Source: Massiliimicrobium timonense
GTDB taxonomy: Bacteria > Bacillota_I > Bacilli_A > Erysipelotrichales > Coprobacillaceae
Direction of reading: 5' to 3'
Length of the DNA: 64,000 nt
NCBI RefSeq assembly: GCF_002160865.1
Contig: NZ_NFLJ01000001.1
Location: 1 to 64,000 of the forward strand
Notes under the pieces: model-generated
Told to the model about the DNA's origin: nothing
Databases searched by the model: none
Seen by the model: the letters and a program-made list of their open reading frames with translations, nothing else
Position numbers and translations under genes: made by a program
In this document: positions 44,358 to 53,579 of the stretch, in pieces
Layout: each line of letters opens with the position of its first letter
Position numbering within the stretch: position 1 is the stretch's first letter

Positions 44358-46025
44358 ATGGAAAAATCAAATGTATATACTTATACTAGAGTCTCTACTA
44401 CAATGCAAATTGATGGATATTCATTAGATGCTCAAAAGTCTCGAATAAAGGCATTTGCTGACTATAGTCAATTTAATATTGTTCATGAATATGAAGATGC
44501 AGGAAAGTCTGGAAAATCTATTGAGGGTCGAATTCAATTCCAACAAATGTTAAATGATATTATTAGTGGAAAAGACAAAATTTCATTTGTGCTCGTATAT
44601 AAATTATCGAGATTTGGAAGAAATGCTGCAGATGTATTATCAACATTACAAATTATGCAGGATTATGGTGTTAATTTAATTTGTGTAGAAGATGGAATTG
44701 ATTCTTCTAAAGATGCTGGTAAACTCATGATATCTGTTCTTTCCGCAGTAGCAGAAATTGAAAGAGAAAACATTAGGATACAAACAATGGAAGGACGAAT
44801 TCAGAAAGCAAGAGAAGGTAGGTGGAATGGTGGCTTTGCTCCGTATGGTTATAAGTTGGTAGAAGGATTTTTACAGATAAACGAAGAGGAAGCTGAAGCA
44901 ATAAGGTTGATTTTTGATTTGTATGCAAATACAGATATGGGAGCAAATGGTGTTGCAAAATATTTAGAAAATCATGGTATTAGAAAAATTGCAAGGCATA
45001 ATGGGAAATATCCTGTCTTTAATCCACATTTAATTAGAATGATTATAAATAATCCTGTTTATTGTGGAAAAATCGCGTATGGGAGACGCAAAACAGAAAA
45101 AGTTCATGGAACTAGAAATGATTATAAACAAGTAAAATCTGACGATTATTTATTAGTGGATGGTATACATGAAGCAATCATTGATGATGAACTATGGGAA
45201 AAAACACAGACAAAAATTATTACACAAGCTAAGAAATACGAGGTAGTTAATAGAAGGAGAAACATGCAAAGACATTTATTATCTGGTATTGTGAAGTGTC
45301 CAATTTGTGGGACTGGAATGTATGGTAATAAGTCAATTAAGTATAAAAAAGATGGAACAAAATATAAAGATTTTTTTTATTACGCTTGTAAACATAGAAA
45401 ATTTATTGATGGACAGAGGTGTACTTATAATAAGCAAATCAATGAAGATATTTTGAATGGAGCAGTAATAGAAATTATTTCTAAACTCATTAATAATTCT
45501 AAGTTTGCTGATATGATAAAAGATAAAATAGACACAAAAATTGATACCACTGAGATAGATATAGAAATTGGTAATTATGAAAAACAATTAAGACAATACC
45601 AGTTAGTCAAAAATAACTTAATTAATGAAGTTGACATGCTTGACCCTGAAAATAAGCACTATATGGAAATAAAAAATGATTTAAATGAACGCTTGTATTC
45701 TATGTATGATAAAATTGATGATGTTAGAGTAATGTTGAATGATGCTTGTGCAAGAAAAGAAACTATAGAATCTGAAAAACTTACCAGTGATAATATTTAT
45801 AAAATTTTAATGCAATTTGATAAATTGTTCTGTATAATGAGTGATGAAGAGAAAAGAAAACTTGTAGAACTATTAATTGATGAAATACAAATATATGAAG
45901 AAAGACAGAGCAATGGACAATGGATCAAAAGCATGAAATTTAAGTTGCCAATTATAGAAGAAAATTATGCATTTGGTTTGGACAAAAATGAGCACGTTGA
46001 AAATATTGTTCTCCTGACAAAATAA
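44358..46025 (+). CDS. Large serine recombinase (ICE integrase, TndX/TnpX-type)
   Basis: A 555-residue integrase/excisionase. The N-terminal resolvase domain has the nucleophile S13 (YTYTRVSTTMQ) and the arginine-rich active-site segment YKLSRFGRNAADV. A recombinase domain follows (about 160-270, GGFAPYGYKLVEG, NPVYCGKIAYG), then a zinc ribbon (CPICGTGM with a downstream C-x8-C) and a coiled coil with a C-terminal ELLIDEIQIYEE. GAAGGAGG precedes ATG 44358; the in-frame ATG at 44298 lacks a site. It is the last ICE gene, and the chromosomal potassium uptake genes begin 270 bp later, so the right attachment site should lie just after it. Confidence 0.93.
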   Translation: MEKSNVYTYTRVSTTMQIDGYSLDAQKSRIKAFADYSQFNIVHEYEDAGKSGKSIEGRIQFQQMLNDIISGKDKISFVLVYKLSRFGRNAADVLSTLQIMQDYGVNLICVEDGIDSSKDAGKLMISVLSAVAEIERENIRIQTMEGRIQKAREGRWNGGFAPYGYKLVEGFLQINEEEAEAIRLIFDLYANTDMGANGVAKYLENHGIRKIARHNGKYPVFNPHLIRMIINNPVYCGKIAYGRRKTEKVHGTRNDYKQVKSDDYLLVDGIHEAIIDDELWEKTQTKIITQAKKYEVVNRRRNMQRHLLSGIVKCPICGTGMYGNKSIKYKKDGTKYKDFFYYACKHRKFIDGQRCTYNKQINEDILNGAVIEIISKLINNSKFADMIKDKIDTKIDTTEIDIEIGNYEKQLRQYQLVKNNLINEVDMLDPENKHYMEIKNDLNERLYSMYDKIDDVRVMLNDACARKETIESEKLTSDNIYKILMQFDKLFCIMSDEEKRKLVELLIDEIQIYEERQSNGQWIKSMKFKLPIIEENYAFGLDKNEHVENIVLLTK

Positions 46026-46045
46026 GAGAAAAGACATTGTATATA

Positions 46046-46073
46046 TTGACAAAAAAGTTAGGTGTGTTAAAAT
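46046..46073 (+). promoter_or_regulatory. Promoter of the trk leader
   Basis: TTGACA (46046-46051) and TAAAAT (46068-46073) with a 16-bp spacer. It lies just after the ICE recombinase stop, so the attachment site may fall within or very near it. Confidence 0.65.
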
Positions 46074-46078
46074 GGTTC

Positions 46079-46194
46079 TCGAATAAGTGGTGGAGTCTGT
46101 CATAAAGCAAATATGCTTTATTTATTCGATGTGTTTTATTTTATCCTTATAAAATAATCTATCGACAGATTCTTTTAAAAGAATCTGTTTTTTA
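46079..46194 (+). promoter_or_regulatory. Terminator-containing leader upstream of trkH
   Basis: TCGAATAA (46079-46086) pairs with TTATTCGA (46122-46129) and encloses hairpin ATAAAGC/GCTTTAT (46102-46121). A perfect 24-nt palindrome at 46165-46188 followed by T residues is an intrinsic terminator. GGAGTCTGTC (46092-46101) can pair with GACAGATTC (46164-46172), so an antiterminator form is possible. This looks like a regulated leader or small RNA. It does not match the c-di-AMP (ydaO) riboswitch as I know it. Confidence 0.5.
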
Positions 46195-46297
46195 TAGACA
46201 GATCTGAAAGGAGTTGTCTGCTAGAGAGATAGTGATATAATAGATGATATAATCATCATTTTGTAAAAATATTATAAAACATGTGCGGAGGAAAAAT

Positions 46298-47698
46298 ATG
46301 GAAACGGTAGATTTTCATAAATCAAAGAAAAAGAAATCCTTTTCACCTATGCGACGTATTGCCTTTAGTTTTTTTATGGTGATATTGATAGGTTCACTTT
46401 TATTGGCATGTCCATTTTCTAATCAGGGAACAATTGCTCCTTATATTGATCATTTGTTTATAGCAACATCAGCAACTTGTGTGACTGGTCTTGTCCCTGT
46501 TGTTGTGGCTGATCAATATACATTGATTGGACAATTAGTCATTATCTTATTGATTCAAATAGGTGGTTTAGGATTCTTGACATTATTGAATATGTTTATC
46601 TATGCTTTAAGAAAGCGATTAACATATACAAATAAGATTATTATGCAGGAAGCATTGAATCAAAATTCAATGGCAGCGATTGGTATTTATATCAAAAGAG
46701 TCATTAAATATACGGCTTTCTTCGAATTAATGGGGGCAGTATTATTAAGTCTTGTCTTTGTGCCAGAATTTGGTGTTGTTAAAGGATTATATTATGGATT
46801 ATGGCATTCTATTTCAGCCTTTTGTAATGCTGGATTTGATGTAATTGGGCCTAATTCATTGATACCTTATCAAACTAATATTCTTGTCAATCTTACAATT
46901 GCTGGTTTAATTATTGCCGGTGGTCTTGGTTTTGTTGTATGGATTGATTTAAGAATGTCATGGCGCCATTATAAAGAAAATTTTAAATTCTTTAAGCTAA
47001 AAACATTCTTTTCTTCATTATCATTGCATACAAAAGTTGTTTTAACTGCAACTGTATCATTGTTATTGGGGGGAACACTTGTTATCTTGCTTTTGGAATA
47101 TAATAATCCTGGTACGATTGGTTCATTATCATTTGGTGATAAAGTTCTTGCCAGTTTCTTCCAGTCAACAACGACAAGAACTGCAGGTTTTGCTTCAGTA
47201 GATATGGCAGCATTGCATGATTCAACAAAATTATTTATGTCAATATTGATGTTTATTGGTGGTTCTCCTGCTGGAACAGCTGGAGGGATTAAAACGGTGA
47301 CATTAGTCATTTCATTGATGTATATTTTCTCATTGCAGAATGGTTATGAAACTGTATCTATGTTTAAACGTCGTGTTGATGATCAGGTTGTCAAACGTTC
47401 ATTGACGATTGCTATATTGAGTTTCTTTATATGTACATTAGGATTATTTATCCTGTCAATGAATGAAGGTGCAGATTTTATTGATTTGATTTTTGAAGTC
47501 TTTTCAGCCTTTGGTACAGTTGGTTTATCGGCTTCATTAACACCAACATTGACAGTGTTGGGAAAAATTGTCATTATTATATTAATGTATATTGGACGTA
47601 TTGGTCCATTGACAATGGTATTTGTTTTCGCTAAAAAATATAAACAAAAGAAAGGACAGGACATCATGTATCCAACAGCTGATGTTCTTATAGGATAG
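46298..47698 (+). CDS. trkH: Trk/Ktr-type potassium transporter membrane subunit
   Basis: A 466-residue membrane protein with four repeated M1-P-M2 units. Selectivity-type turns are visible in SATCVTGLVPV, SAFCNAGFDVIG, TTRTAGFASVD, and SAFGTVGLSAS. This is the KtrB/TrkH pattern for potassium (or sodium-coupled potassium) uptake. GGAGGA precedes ATG 46298; the in-frame GTG at 46283 is upstream of that site. The NAD-binding regulatory subunit starts 5 bp after its stop. Core chromosomal gene. Confidence 0.93.
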   Translation: METVDFHKSKKKKSFSPMRRIAFSFFMVILIGSLLLACPFSNQGTIAPYIDHLFIATSATCVTGLVPVVVADQYTLIGQLVIILLIQIGGLGFLTLLNMFIYALRKRLTYTNKIIMQEALNQNSMAAIGIYIKRVIKYTAFFELMGAVLLSLVFVPEFGVVKGLYYGLWHSISAFCNAGFDVIGPNSLIPYQTNILVNLTIAGLIIAGGLGFVVWIDLRMSWRHYKENFKFFKLKTFFSSLSLHTKVVLTATVSLLLGGTLVILLLEYNNPGTIGSLSFGDKVLASFFQSTTTRTAGFASVDMAALHDSTKLFMSILMFIGGSPAGTAGGIKTVTLVISLMYIFSLQNGYETVSMFKRRVDDQVVKRSLTIAILSFFICTLGLFILSMNEGADFIDLIFEVFSAFGTVGLSASLTPTLTVLGKIVIIILMYIGRIGPLTMVFVFAKKYKQKKGQDIMYPTADVLIG

Positions 47699-47702
47699 AA
47701 AA

Positions 47703-48368
47703 ATGCAAAGTAAACAGATTGTTGTTTTAGGATTAGGTGTATTTGGTTCAACAATTACCAAAACATTATCTCAATATGGGTGTGAAGTTGTTGCTGTAGA
47801 TAAATGCCCTGAATGTGTACAAAGAGTATCTGAATTTGCCACAAAGGCTGTCATTGGTGATATTACTGATAAACAGTTTTTGGTTGATTTAGGTCTTGAA
47901 GAATTTGATGTCGGAATTGTCGCTATTGGTAATCATTTGGAAGAAAGTCTTTTAGGTGTTTTAAATCTTAAAGAAATTGGTATTCCTTATATCATTGCAA
48001 AGGCTAAGAATAAAACATTTAAAGCCATTTTAGAGAAAATTGGAGCTGATCGTATTATTCGTCCAGAAAAGGAAATGGGTGAAAGAGTTGCTCGTACACT
48101 ATTGAGAAAGAATATTACAGATTTAGTAGAACTTGATGAAAATTATAGTCTTGTGGAAATGAAAGTCCCTCAAGCATGGGTTGGTCATACATTATCTTCT
48201 TTGGACTTAAGAAAGAAATATGGTATTAATATTTTAGGTCAACGTGATATGGAAACACAAAAGATTGAATTATCTGTCAATCCGGAATATGTTTTACGTA
48301 TGAATGATCATTTCTTAATGGTAGCTGAAACTGAGAAGATTGAAAGATTTGATTATTTGATTGTTTAA
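47703..48368 (+). CDS. trkA: TrkA/KtrA-type regulatory subunit
   Basis: A 221-residue RCK protein. An N-terminal Rossmann fold (VVLGLGVFGSTITKTL, then VVAVDKCPE) binds nucleotide, and a C-terminal TrkA_C domain (about 135-221) may bind c-di-AMP or other ligands. It gates the membrane subunit encoded 5 bp upstream. The length fits KtrA. Confidence 0.92.
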   Translation: MQSKQIVVLGLGVFGSTITKTLSQYGCEVVAVDKCPECVQRVSEFATKAVIGDITDKQFLVDLGLEEFDVGIVAIGNHLEESLLGVLNLKEIGIPYIIAKAKNKTFKAILEKIGADRIIRPEKEMGERVARTLLRKNITDLVELDENYSLVEMKVPQAWVGHTLSSLDLRKKYGINILGQRDMETQKIELSVNPEYVLRMNDHFLMVAETEKIERFDYLIV

Positions 48369-48382
48369 AATAGAGTTATTTT

Positions 48383-48970
48383 ATGTCTATTGATGTCAAA
48401 AAGATATTGGCAAATGACTTATTAAATCTTTGTCAGAAACAATCTTTGCAATCAATAACAGTTTCTCAGTTATTAAAAGAAACAGGTGTGAGCAGACAGA
48501 CTTTTTATAATCATTTTAAAGATAAGAATGATTTGATCTGTTATATTTATGATACTTATATCGTTCCTGATTTTGATGAACACCATATGGATATTGATTT
48601 TTATGAATCATTATTACAGACTTTTCAAAATATCAAAAAATATCATAAATTTATGAAACAGGCTTGTCAAATAGAAGGACAGAACTGTTTAAAAGATTAT
48701 ATTGTGGAACATTGTCAGCAGTTTGATTTAAAGTGGCATCAAAATCTCTATGGTTCAGATCCTATGCCAGATGATTTAAAGTTTGCGACAATCTATCATG
48801 CTAATGCTTCAAGCAGTATGACATTGTCTTGGATTCTTTCTAATATGCCTGTGCCATGTGAAGAAATTGTTGATATGATTGTTCAAATGAGAGGTTTAGG
48901 TATGGACAAATTGTTTCATTCAAGTGCAAATTATTTAGGAAGTCCTTATCAGAAAATAGACAAAAAATAA
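48383..48970 (+). CDS. TetR-family transcriptional regulator
   Basis: A 195-residue protein with an N-terminal TetR HTH (ITVSQLLKETGVSRQTFYNH, FKDKNDLI) and a helical ligand domain of the DhaS/TetR_C type. It sits 14 bp after trkA, and a 16-bp palindrome (TGTCCA-TTTT-TGGACA) lies between it and the next operon (MBL hydrolase, phosphatase, aldo/keto reductase), which is therefore its likely target. Confidence 0.85.
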   Translation: MSIDVKKILANDLLNLCQKQSLQSITVSQLLKETGVSRQTFYNHFKDKNDLICYIYDTYIVPDFDEHHMDIDFYESLLQTFQNIKKYHKFMKQACQIEGQNCLKDYIVEHCQQFDLKWHQNLYGSDPMPDDLKFATIYHANASSSMTLSWILSNMPVPCEEIVDMIVQMRGLGMDKLFHSSANYLGSPYQKIDKK

Positions 48971-48974
48971 AAAA

Positions 48975-48990
48975 TGTCCATTTTTGGACA
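48975..48990. promoter_or_regulatory. Palindromic operator candidate for the TetR protein
   Basis: TGTCCA and TGGACA are perfect half-sites separated by TTTT, five bases after the tetR stop and upstream of the MBL-hydrolase operon. Confidence 0.55.
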
Positions 48991-49065
48991 AAATGAAAAA
49001 TTTATAAATGGGAATCTCCTATCTTTTAGGCTAAAATAAAAGCAGAAAAGAAAGGAGATTTTTTT

Positions 49066-49881
49066 ATGAGAGAAATAGTTATTAATGATAAAGGACAAGC
49101 TGTTGCTCCGCAAAGTCAACCAATTATAAAACAAGATTTTTTATCTGATCACAAAACAAGAATATATTGGTTAGGGGGAGCTGGAATCATGGTTCATAGT
49201 CATCAGACCAATATCATGATTGATCCAGTTTTAGAAGGTTTTGATATCCCTTTATTGTATCAAGTGCCGATTTTACCTCAAGATGTAGAAAAATTAGATG
49301 GTATTTTGATTACCCATATCGATAATGATCATTTTTCTAGACCAACATGCCATCATTTAAAAGATGTCTGCTTACAATATTATGCTCCAAATTATGTTGC
49401 AGATGTCATGAATGAAGAAGGATTGAAAACAGAAAAACATGATATCAATGATTGTTTTCAAGTTCAAAATCTATCCGTTCAATTGACACCAGCTTGGCAT
49501 AATTGGCAAAATGGTTCATCAAAATGGCAATATCGTTATTGGGAAGAAAAAGATTACTGTGGTTATTGGATGGAAACACCGGATGGAACAATCTGGTTAC
49601 CCGGTGATTCGCGCCTATTAGATAAACATTTGCACATGCCTCAACCTGATGTCATTTTATTTGATTTTGCTGATAATGACTGGCATATCACTTTGAAAGG
49701 AGCCATTCAACTAGCAAATACTTATCCTCATGCTGATTTGATCTGCATTCATTGGGGTAGTGTTGATGCTCCTGACATGACACCATTTAATGGCAATCCC
49801 CAAGATTTATATCAACATGTCATTAATCCAGAAAGAATTTATGTCTTGGCACCAGGTGAAGCGTATCATTTAAAGGGGTGA
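49066..49881 (+). CDS. MBL-fold metal-dependent hydrolase (UlaG-like)
   Basis: A 271-residue metallo-beta-lactamase-fold protein with GGAGIMVHS, the metal motif THIDNDHF (HxDxDH-like), a later WLPGDSRL, and a C-terminal CIHWGSVDAPD. This resembles UlaG/L-ascorbate-6-phosphate lactonase-type hydrolases, but the substrate is unknown. GGAG precedes the ATG. The phosphatase gene overlaps or abuts its end, forming an operon with the aldo/keto reductase. Confidence 0.85.
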   Translation: MREIVINDKGQAVAPQSQPIIKQDFLSDHKTRIYWLGGAGIMVHSHQTNIMIDPVLEGFDIPLLYQVPILPQDVEKLDGILITHIDNDHFSRPTCHHLKDVCLQYYAPNYVADVMNEEGLKTEKHDINDCFQVQNLSVQLTPAWHNWQNGSSKWQYRYWEEKDYCGYWMETPDGTIWLPGDSRLLDKHLHMPQPDVILFDFADNDWHITLKGAIQLANTYPHADLICIHWGSVDAPDMTPFNGNPQDLYQHVINPERIYVLAPGEAYHLKG

Positions 49882-49886
49882 TATCA

Positions 49887-50459
49887 ATGAAAACATTATA
49901 TTTACTAAGACATGGTGAAACACTGTTTAACGCTTTGCATAAAATACAGGGCTGGTGTGACTCACCATTAACAAAAAAAGGCATACAACAGGCTAAACAA
50001 GCCAAAGAATGGTTTGAAAAGCAGCATATTTGTTTTGATCATGCCTATAGTTCAACAAGTGAAAGATGTTGTGATACTTTAGAAATTATCACATCACTTC
50101 CATATCAAAGATGTAAAGGATTAAAAGAGAATAATTATGGTTTATTAGAGGGTGAACATGATTATTTGGCTGAAAATGATCCACAAAAATGTGCGACTTA
50201 TTACTTACAGTTTGGTGGTGAATCTAATGAAACATTAAAAGAAAGAATGGTTAAAACATTGACGGATATTATGGAAAAAGAAGATCATCATTCTGTTTTA
50301 GCAGTGAGTCATGGTGGGGCTTGTTTTAATTTTTTACGTGCCTGGCAAGATCCTACAGAAGAATTAAAGAAAGGATTTGGTAATTGTTGTATTTTTATTT
50401 ATGAGTATGAAAATCATTGTTTTTATCTCAAAGATATCATAAGACAGGAGGAATCATAG
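49887..50459 (+). CDS. Histidine phosphatase-family protein (phosphoglycerate mutase-like)
   Basis: A 190-residue enzyme with the catalytic LLRHGETLFN (RHG), YSSTSERC, and second His in AVSHGG. ATG 49887 lies after AAAGGGGTGAT; an in-frame GTG at 49878 overlaps the previous stop. It shares an operon with the MBL hydrolase and aldo/keto reductase; the substrate is not predictable. Confidence 0.88.
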   Translation: MKTLYLLRHGETLFNALHKIQGWCDSPLTKKGIQQAKQAKEWFEKQHICFDHAYSSTSERCCDTLEIITSLPYQRCKGLKENNYGLLEGEHDYLAENDPQKCATYYLQFGGESNETLKERMVKTLTDIMEKEDHHSVLAVSHGGACFNFLRAWQDPTEELKKGFGNCCIFIYEYENHCFYLKDIIRQEES

Positions 50460-51445
50460 TGGAATATGTACAGTTAGGAACGAGTGATTTAAAGGTTTCA
50501 AAAGTTTGTTTAGGATGTATGGGATTTGGTGATCCTCATAAGGGAATGCATTCATGGACATTGCCTTATGAACAATCAAAGAAAATCATTCATTATGCAT
50601 TGGATCAAGGTATTAATTTTTTTGATACAGCAATGGCTTATCAAGGTGGAAGCAGTGAAGAATACTTAGGGAGAGCCATTCGTGAATATGGTTGTCGAGA
50701 TAATGTTGTGATAGCGACAAAATTTCATGGTCGTACCCTAGAACAGATTCAACAAGGCATCAGTGCAAAAGATCATATTGAAAATTGTTTGAATCAGAGC
50801 TTAAAAAGATTACAGATGGATTATGTTGATCTTTATATATTACATGCATGGGATAATAATACGCCTATTGAAGAAACATTGGAAGCTCTTGATGCAATGA
50901 TTCAACAGGGAAAAATTCGTTATATTGGTGTTTCTAATTGCTATGCATGGCAGATTGCAAAAGCGAATGAAATAGCCAAAGCCAGACATTTACATTCTTT
51001 TGTTTCCGTGCAAGGACACTACAATCTTATTTTTAGAGAAGAAGAAAGAGAAATGAAACCCTATTGTGATTTACATCATGTGGCTTTAACACCATACAGT
51101 GCTTTAGCTTCTGGACGTTTAGCCAAACATCCGGGTGAACAGTCACAACGTTTAAAAGAAGACACTTATGCAAAAGGAAAATATGATCAAAGTTACAATC
51201 AAGATTTACCTATCATCCTAAGAGTTGAAGAATTAGCTCAAAAACATCATGTTTCAATGAGTGAAATTGCTTTATCGTGGCTTATGACCAAAGTCACTGT
51301 CCCAATTGTTGGAGCAACAAAATGCTCACATATTGATACAGCTATCCGTGCTGTTGACTGTCATTTGACACCAGATGAGTGTCAATATCTTGAAGCGTGT
51401 TATCAACCCCATCATCTAGTCGGTGTCATGGCAGAAAAAAGATGA
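50459..51445 (+). CDS. Aldo/keto reductase
   Basis: A 328-residue NADPH-dependent oxidoreductase. Catalytic tetrad residues appear in FFDTAMAY (Asp, Tyr), VIATKFHG (Lys) and LYILHAWD (His). The C-terminal VPIVGATKCSHI is a cofactor-binding phrase. GTG 50459 is chosen because AGGAGG lies 8 nt upstream; it overlaps the phosphatase stop by one base. Last gene of the TetR-adjacent operon, ending in a shared terminator. Confidence 0.9.
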   Translation: MEYVQLGTSDLKVSKVCLGCMGFGDPHKGMHSWTLPYEQSKKIIHYALDQGINFFDTAMAYQGGSSEEYLGRAIREYGCRDNVVIATKFHGRTLEQIQQGISAKDHIENCLNQSLKRLQMDYVDLYILHAWDNNTPIEETLEALDAMIQQGKIRYIGVSNCYAWQIAKANEIAKARHLHSFVSVQGHYNLIFREEEREMKPYCDLHHVALTPYSALASGRLAKHPGEQSQRLKEDTYAKGKYDQSYNQDLPIILRVEELAQKHHVSMSEIALSWLMTKVTVPIVGATKCSHIDTAIRAVDCHLTPDECQYLEACYQPHHLVGVMAEKR

Positions 51446-51474
51446 TTTGACATGAATCAAACCATCTTTTTAGG
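51435..51474. terminator. Bidirectional terminator between converging genes
   Basis: AAAAAAGATG (51435-51444) and CATCTTTTT (51463-51471), with inner TTTGA/TCAAA, overlap the ends of both flanking genes. Confidence 0.85.
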
Positions 51475-52152
51475 ATGAATGAAAATATTGATATTGTGAT
51501 ATTTATCATAATATGTAAAGTAGGCAAAATTAATAATAAGAAGAATCAGTAAAAATAAGATAGCTTTGACAGCAAAGAACAAGTGAAGTATATAAGCTAA
51601 AGCTACACCTATATGAAAGCAAAGTAATGTTCCACCAAAGAAACATCCTTTTTTAAGTTTTTCATGTTTGATTTGTAAATCATCAACTAAAAAATATTCA
51701 GTTAAAGATACAACTGTCTGTTTGATGTTGTTAGTAGAAAAGATTGTTGAACTAGTATAACCTAAAGCACCTTTAAAAACACACCATTGAAAAGCAGTGA
51801 CAAAAAAACAGGGATATAAACTCACGATGGGATTAATGTCCTCAGGAATCATTGCTAAAAGTATGACACAGACAATTTCCATATAGAAAACCAGATATTG
51901 AAGCTTCCACTTTGTACGATATGTTAAAAATGTAGCTATGATCATTGCAAGAATATAAACGACTACAGCACCTATTCTAATAAGAGAATCTATATAATGA
52001 CTTCCTAATAGGGCTTTTACCAGATCGATTAAATTGGCTGTCTGGGCAGAGCCAAAAACATTCATCCTCGTAAAAATAGCATAACCACCAAAAAATCCAC
52101 CAACAATAGCCATCAGATAATGAATAATCACATCATGATAATCATTTTTCAT
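51457..52152 (-). CDS. DUF1275 (YoaK-family) membrane protein
   Basis: A 231-residue membrane protein with about six hydrophobic segments. The N-terminus (AIVGGFFGGYAIFTRMNVFG, then AQTANLIDL) and the middle WCVFKGALGYTSSTIFSTNN are hallmarks of the DUF1275/YoaK family, whose function is unknown. It is encoded opposite to the surrounding genes, with ribosome site AAAGGAG. Confidence 0.85.
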   Translation of the reverse strand: MKNDYHDVIIHYLMAIVGGFFGGYAIFTRMNVFGSAQTANLIDLVKALLGSHYIDSLIRIGAVVVYILAMIIATFLTYRTKWKLQYLVFYMEIVCVILLAMIPEDINPIVSLYPCFFVTAFQWCVFKGALGYTSSTIFSTNNIKQTVVSLTEYFLVDDLQIKHEKLKKGCFFGGTLLCFHIGVALAYILHLFFAVKAILFLLILLIINFAYFTYYDKYHNINIFIHPKKMV

Positions 52153-52249
52153 TTTTATACAACTCCTTTAAATGCTTTTTCATTATAGCACTGTCAGTTA
52201 TTTTCGCAATCTTTGTCTATAAAAAAATAAAAAAACAAGTTGATTTTTA

Positions 52250-52278
52250 TTGTTGAAAGGGCTTTTATTTTATATAAT
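52250..52278 (+). promoter_or_regulatory. Promoter of the 52304 gene
   Basis: TTGTTG (52250-52255), a 17-bp spacer, and TATAAT (52273-52278), followed by AGAGGCGAG ribosome site and GTG 52304. Confidence 0.6.
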
Positions 52279-52303
52279 AGAAGTATGAAAAGAGGCGAGA
52301 TGG

Positions 52304-52576
52304 GTGTATTATATTTCAACGTATGCTTTGTATGAACTTGTAAAGCAGTTGTTTCATGATGTCAAGGATGTAGATGATATAACTTTATATGCTTACAAAG
52401 AAAACAAATGTTGGAAAATTGGTTTTTCTAATGAATATACAGATCAAATTCCTGATGATTCTATCAATCTTCACTATGAATTTAAAGATGGGTTTTTAAA
52501 AAATAGCCCTCGTCAGGCAACCGAAGAAATGATGAATAGAATTCGAAGTTACGAACAGGAAATGGTTTCTATATAA
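52304..52576 (+). CDS. Small hypothetical protein
   Basis: A 90-residue soluble protein starting at GTG (MYYISTYALYELVKQLFHDV). Two helices surround a small beta element (ITLYAYKENKCWKIGF). It has its own promoter and terminator, so it is a stand-alone unit. I do not recognise the family. Confidence 0.65.
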   Translation: MYYISTYALYELVKQLFHDVKDVDDITLYAYKENKCWKIGFSNEYTDQIPDDSINLHYEFKDGFLKNSPRQATEEMMNRIRSYEQEMVSI

Positions 52577-52587
52577 GCATGTCAAAG

Positions 52588-52619
52588 AGCTGGTTACATG
52601 TGTTGTAATCAGCTTTTTT
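52588..52619 (+). terminator. Terminator after the 52304 gene
   Basis: AGCTGGTTACA (52588-52598) pairs with TGTAATCAGCT (52604-52614) with one G-U pair and runs into a T-tract. Confidence 0.8.
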
Positions 52620-52659
52620 ATCCATTATAATAAAAAATGAATGAAAGGAAGAAAATGGT

Positions 52660-53538
52660 ATGGAGATTAGAATTTTAAGATATTTTTTAACTGTTGCTAG
52701 AGAAGAAAATATTACCAAAGCAGCTAATGTTTTACATATTACACAACCGACATTGTCAAGACAATTAATGCAGCTGGAAGAAGAGTTAAATACGCAATTA
52801 TTAATCAGAGGTAAAAATAAAATTACTTTAACTGATGCAGGTATGTTATTAAGAAGACGTGCTGAAGAAATTATTGATTTAGCAGATAAAACAGAAAAAG
52901 AATTTTTAGAAGCCGATGAATTGATTGCTGGCGAAATATTTGTCGGTGCTGGAGAAATTAATGCTATGCATCTTTTAGGCGATTTTATGATTAAATTTCA
53001 ACATCGTTATCCTCAAATTAAATATCATTTGTACAGTGGTAATGCTGATGATGTGAAACAAAAAGTTGATCAGGGATTATTAGATATAGGATTATTGACA
53101 GAACCTGTTGATGTCGAAAAATATGATTTTGTACGTTTGAATTATCAGGAATCATGGGGCATTCTTGCGCCTAAAGATAGTGCTATAGCAAAAAAAGACT
53201 ATGTCACACCACAAGATCTTCAAAAATTGCCATTATTAATAGGTCATCGTCAGATTGTTCAAAATGAATTAGCCCATTGGATGGGAATGAATGTTCAAGA
53301 TTTAAATATTGTAGCAACTTATGATTTAATCTATAATGCTGCTATTTTAGTAGAAAAAGGATTAGGCTATGCTCTTTGTTTAGATAAGATTGTTTATATG
53401 TCTAATGATTCTCTTGTGCGTTTTATTCCTTTAAAACCAGCCTATGAAACAGGGGCTGTTATTGTCTGGAAAAAACATCAGGTTTTCTCATTGACAGCTA
53501 CTCGTTTCATACAGGAACTTTATGATTATTTTCATTAA
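52660..53538 (+). CDS. LysR-family transcriptional regulator
   Basis: A 292-residue regulator. The N-terminal winged helix reads MEIRILRYFLTVAREENITK, then AANVLHITQPTLSRQLMQLE, and the rest is a periplasmic-binding-like effector domain (GEIFVGAGEINAMHLL, LGYALCLDKIVY). LysR proteins usually control a divergent neighbour, but none is divergent here, so the target is unknown. It converges with rarA. Confidence 0.92.
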   Translation: MEIRILRYFLTVAREENITKAANVLHITQPTLSRQLMQLEEELNTQLLIRGKNKITLTDAGMLLRRRAEEIIDLADKTEKEFLEADELIAGEIFVGAGEINAMHLLGDFMIKFQHRYPQIKYHLYSGNADDVKQKVDQGLLDIGLLTEPVDVEKYDFVRLNYQESWGILAPKDSAIAKKDYVTPQDLQKLPLLIGHRQIVQNELAHWMGMNVQDLNIVATYDLIYNAAILVEKGLGYALCLDKIVYMSNDSLVRFIPLKPAYETGAVIVWKKHQVFSLTATRFIQELYDYFH

Positions 53539-53579
53539 TAATGAATTTATGGAATTGATATCCAATCAAAGATAAGAGT

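Noticed and set aside
46079-46194. c-di-AMP (ydaO) riboswitch upstream of the potassium genes
   Set aside because: Expected for K+ transporters, but the leader is too short and lacks the conserved ydaO core that I know.
52253-52258. TTGAAA as -35 of the 52304 promoter
   Set aside because: The spacer to TATAAT would be 14 bp; TTGTTG at 52250 gives 17 bp.
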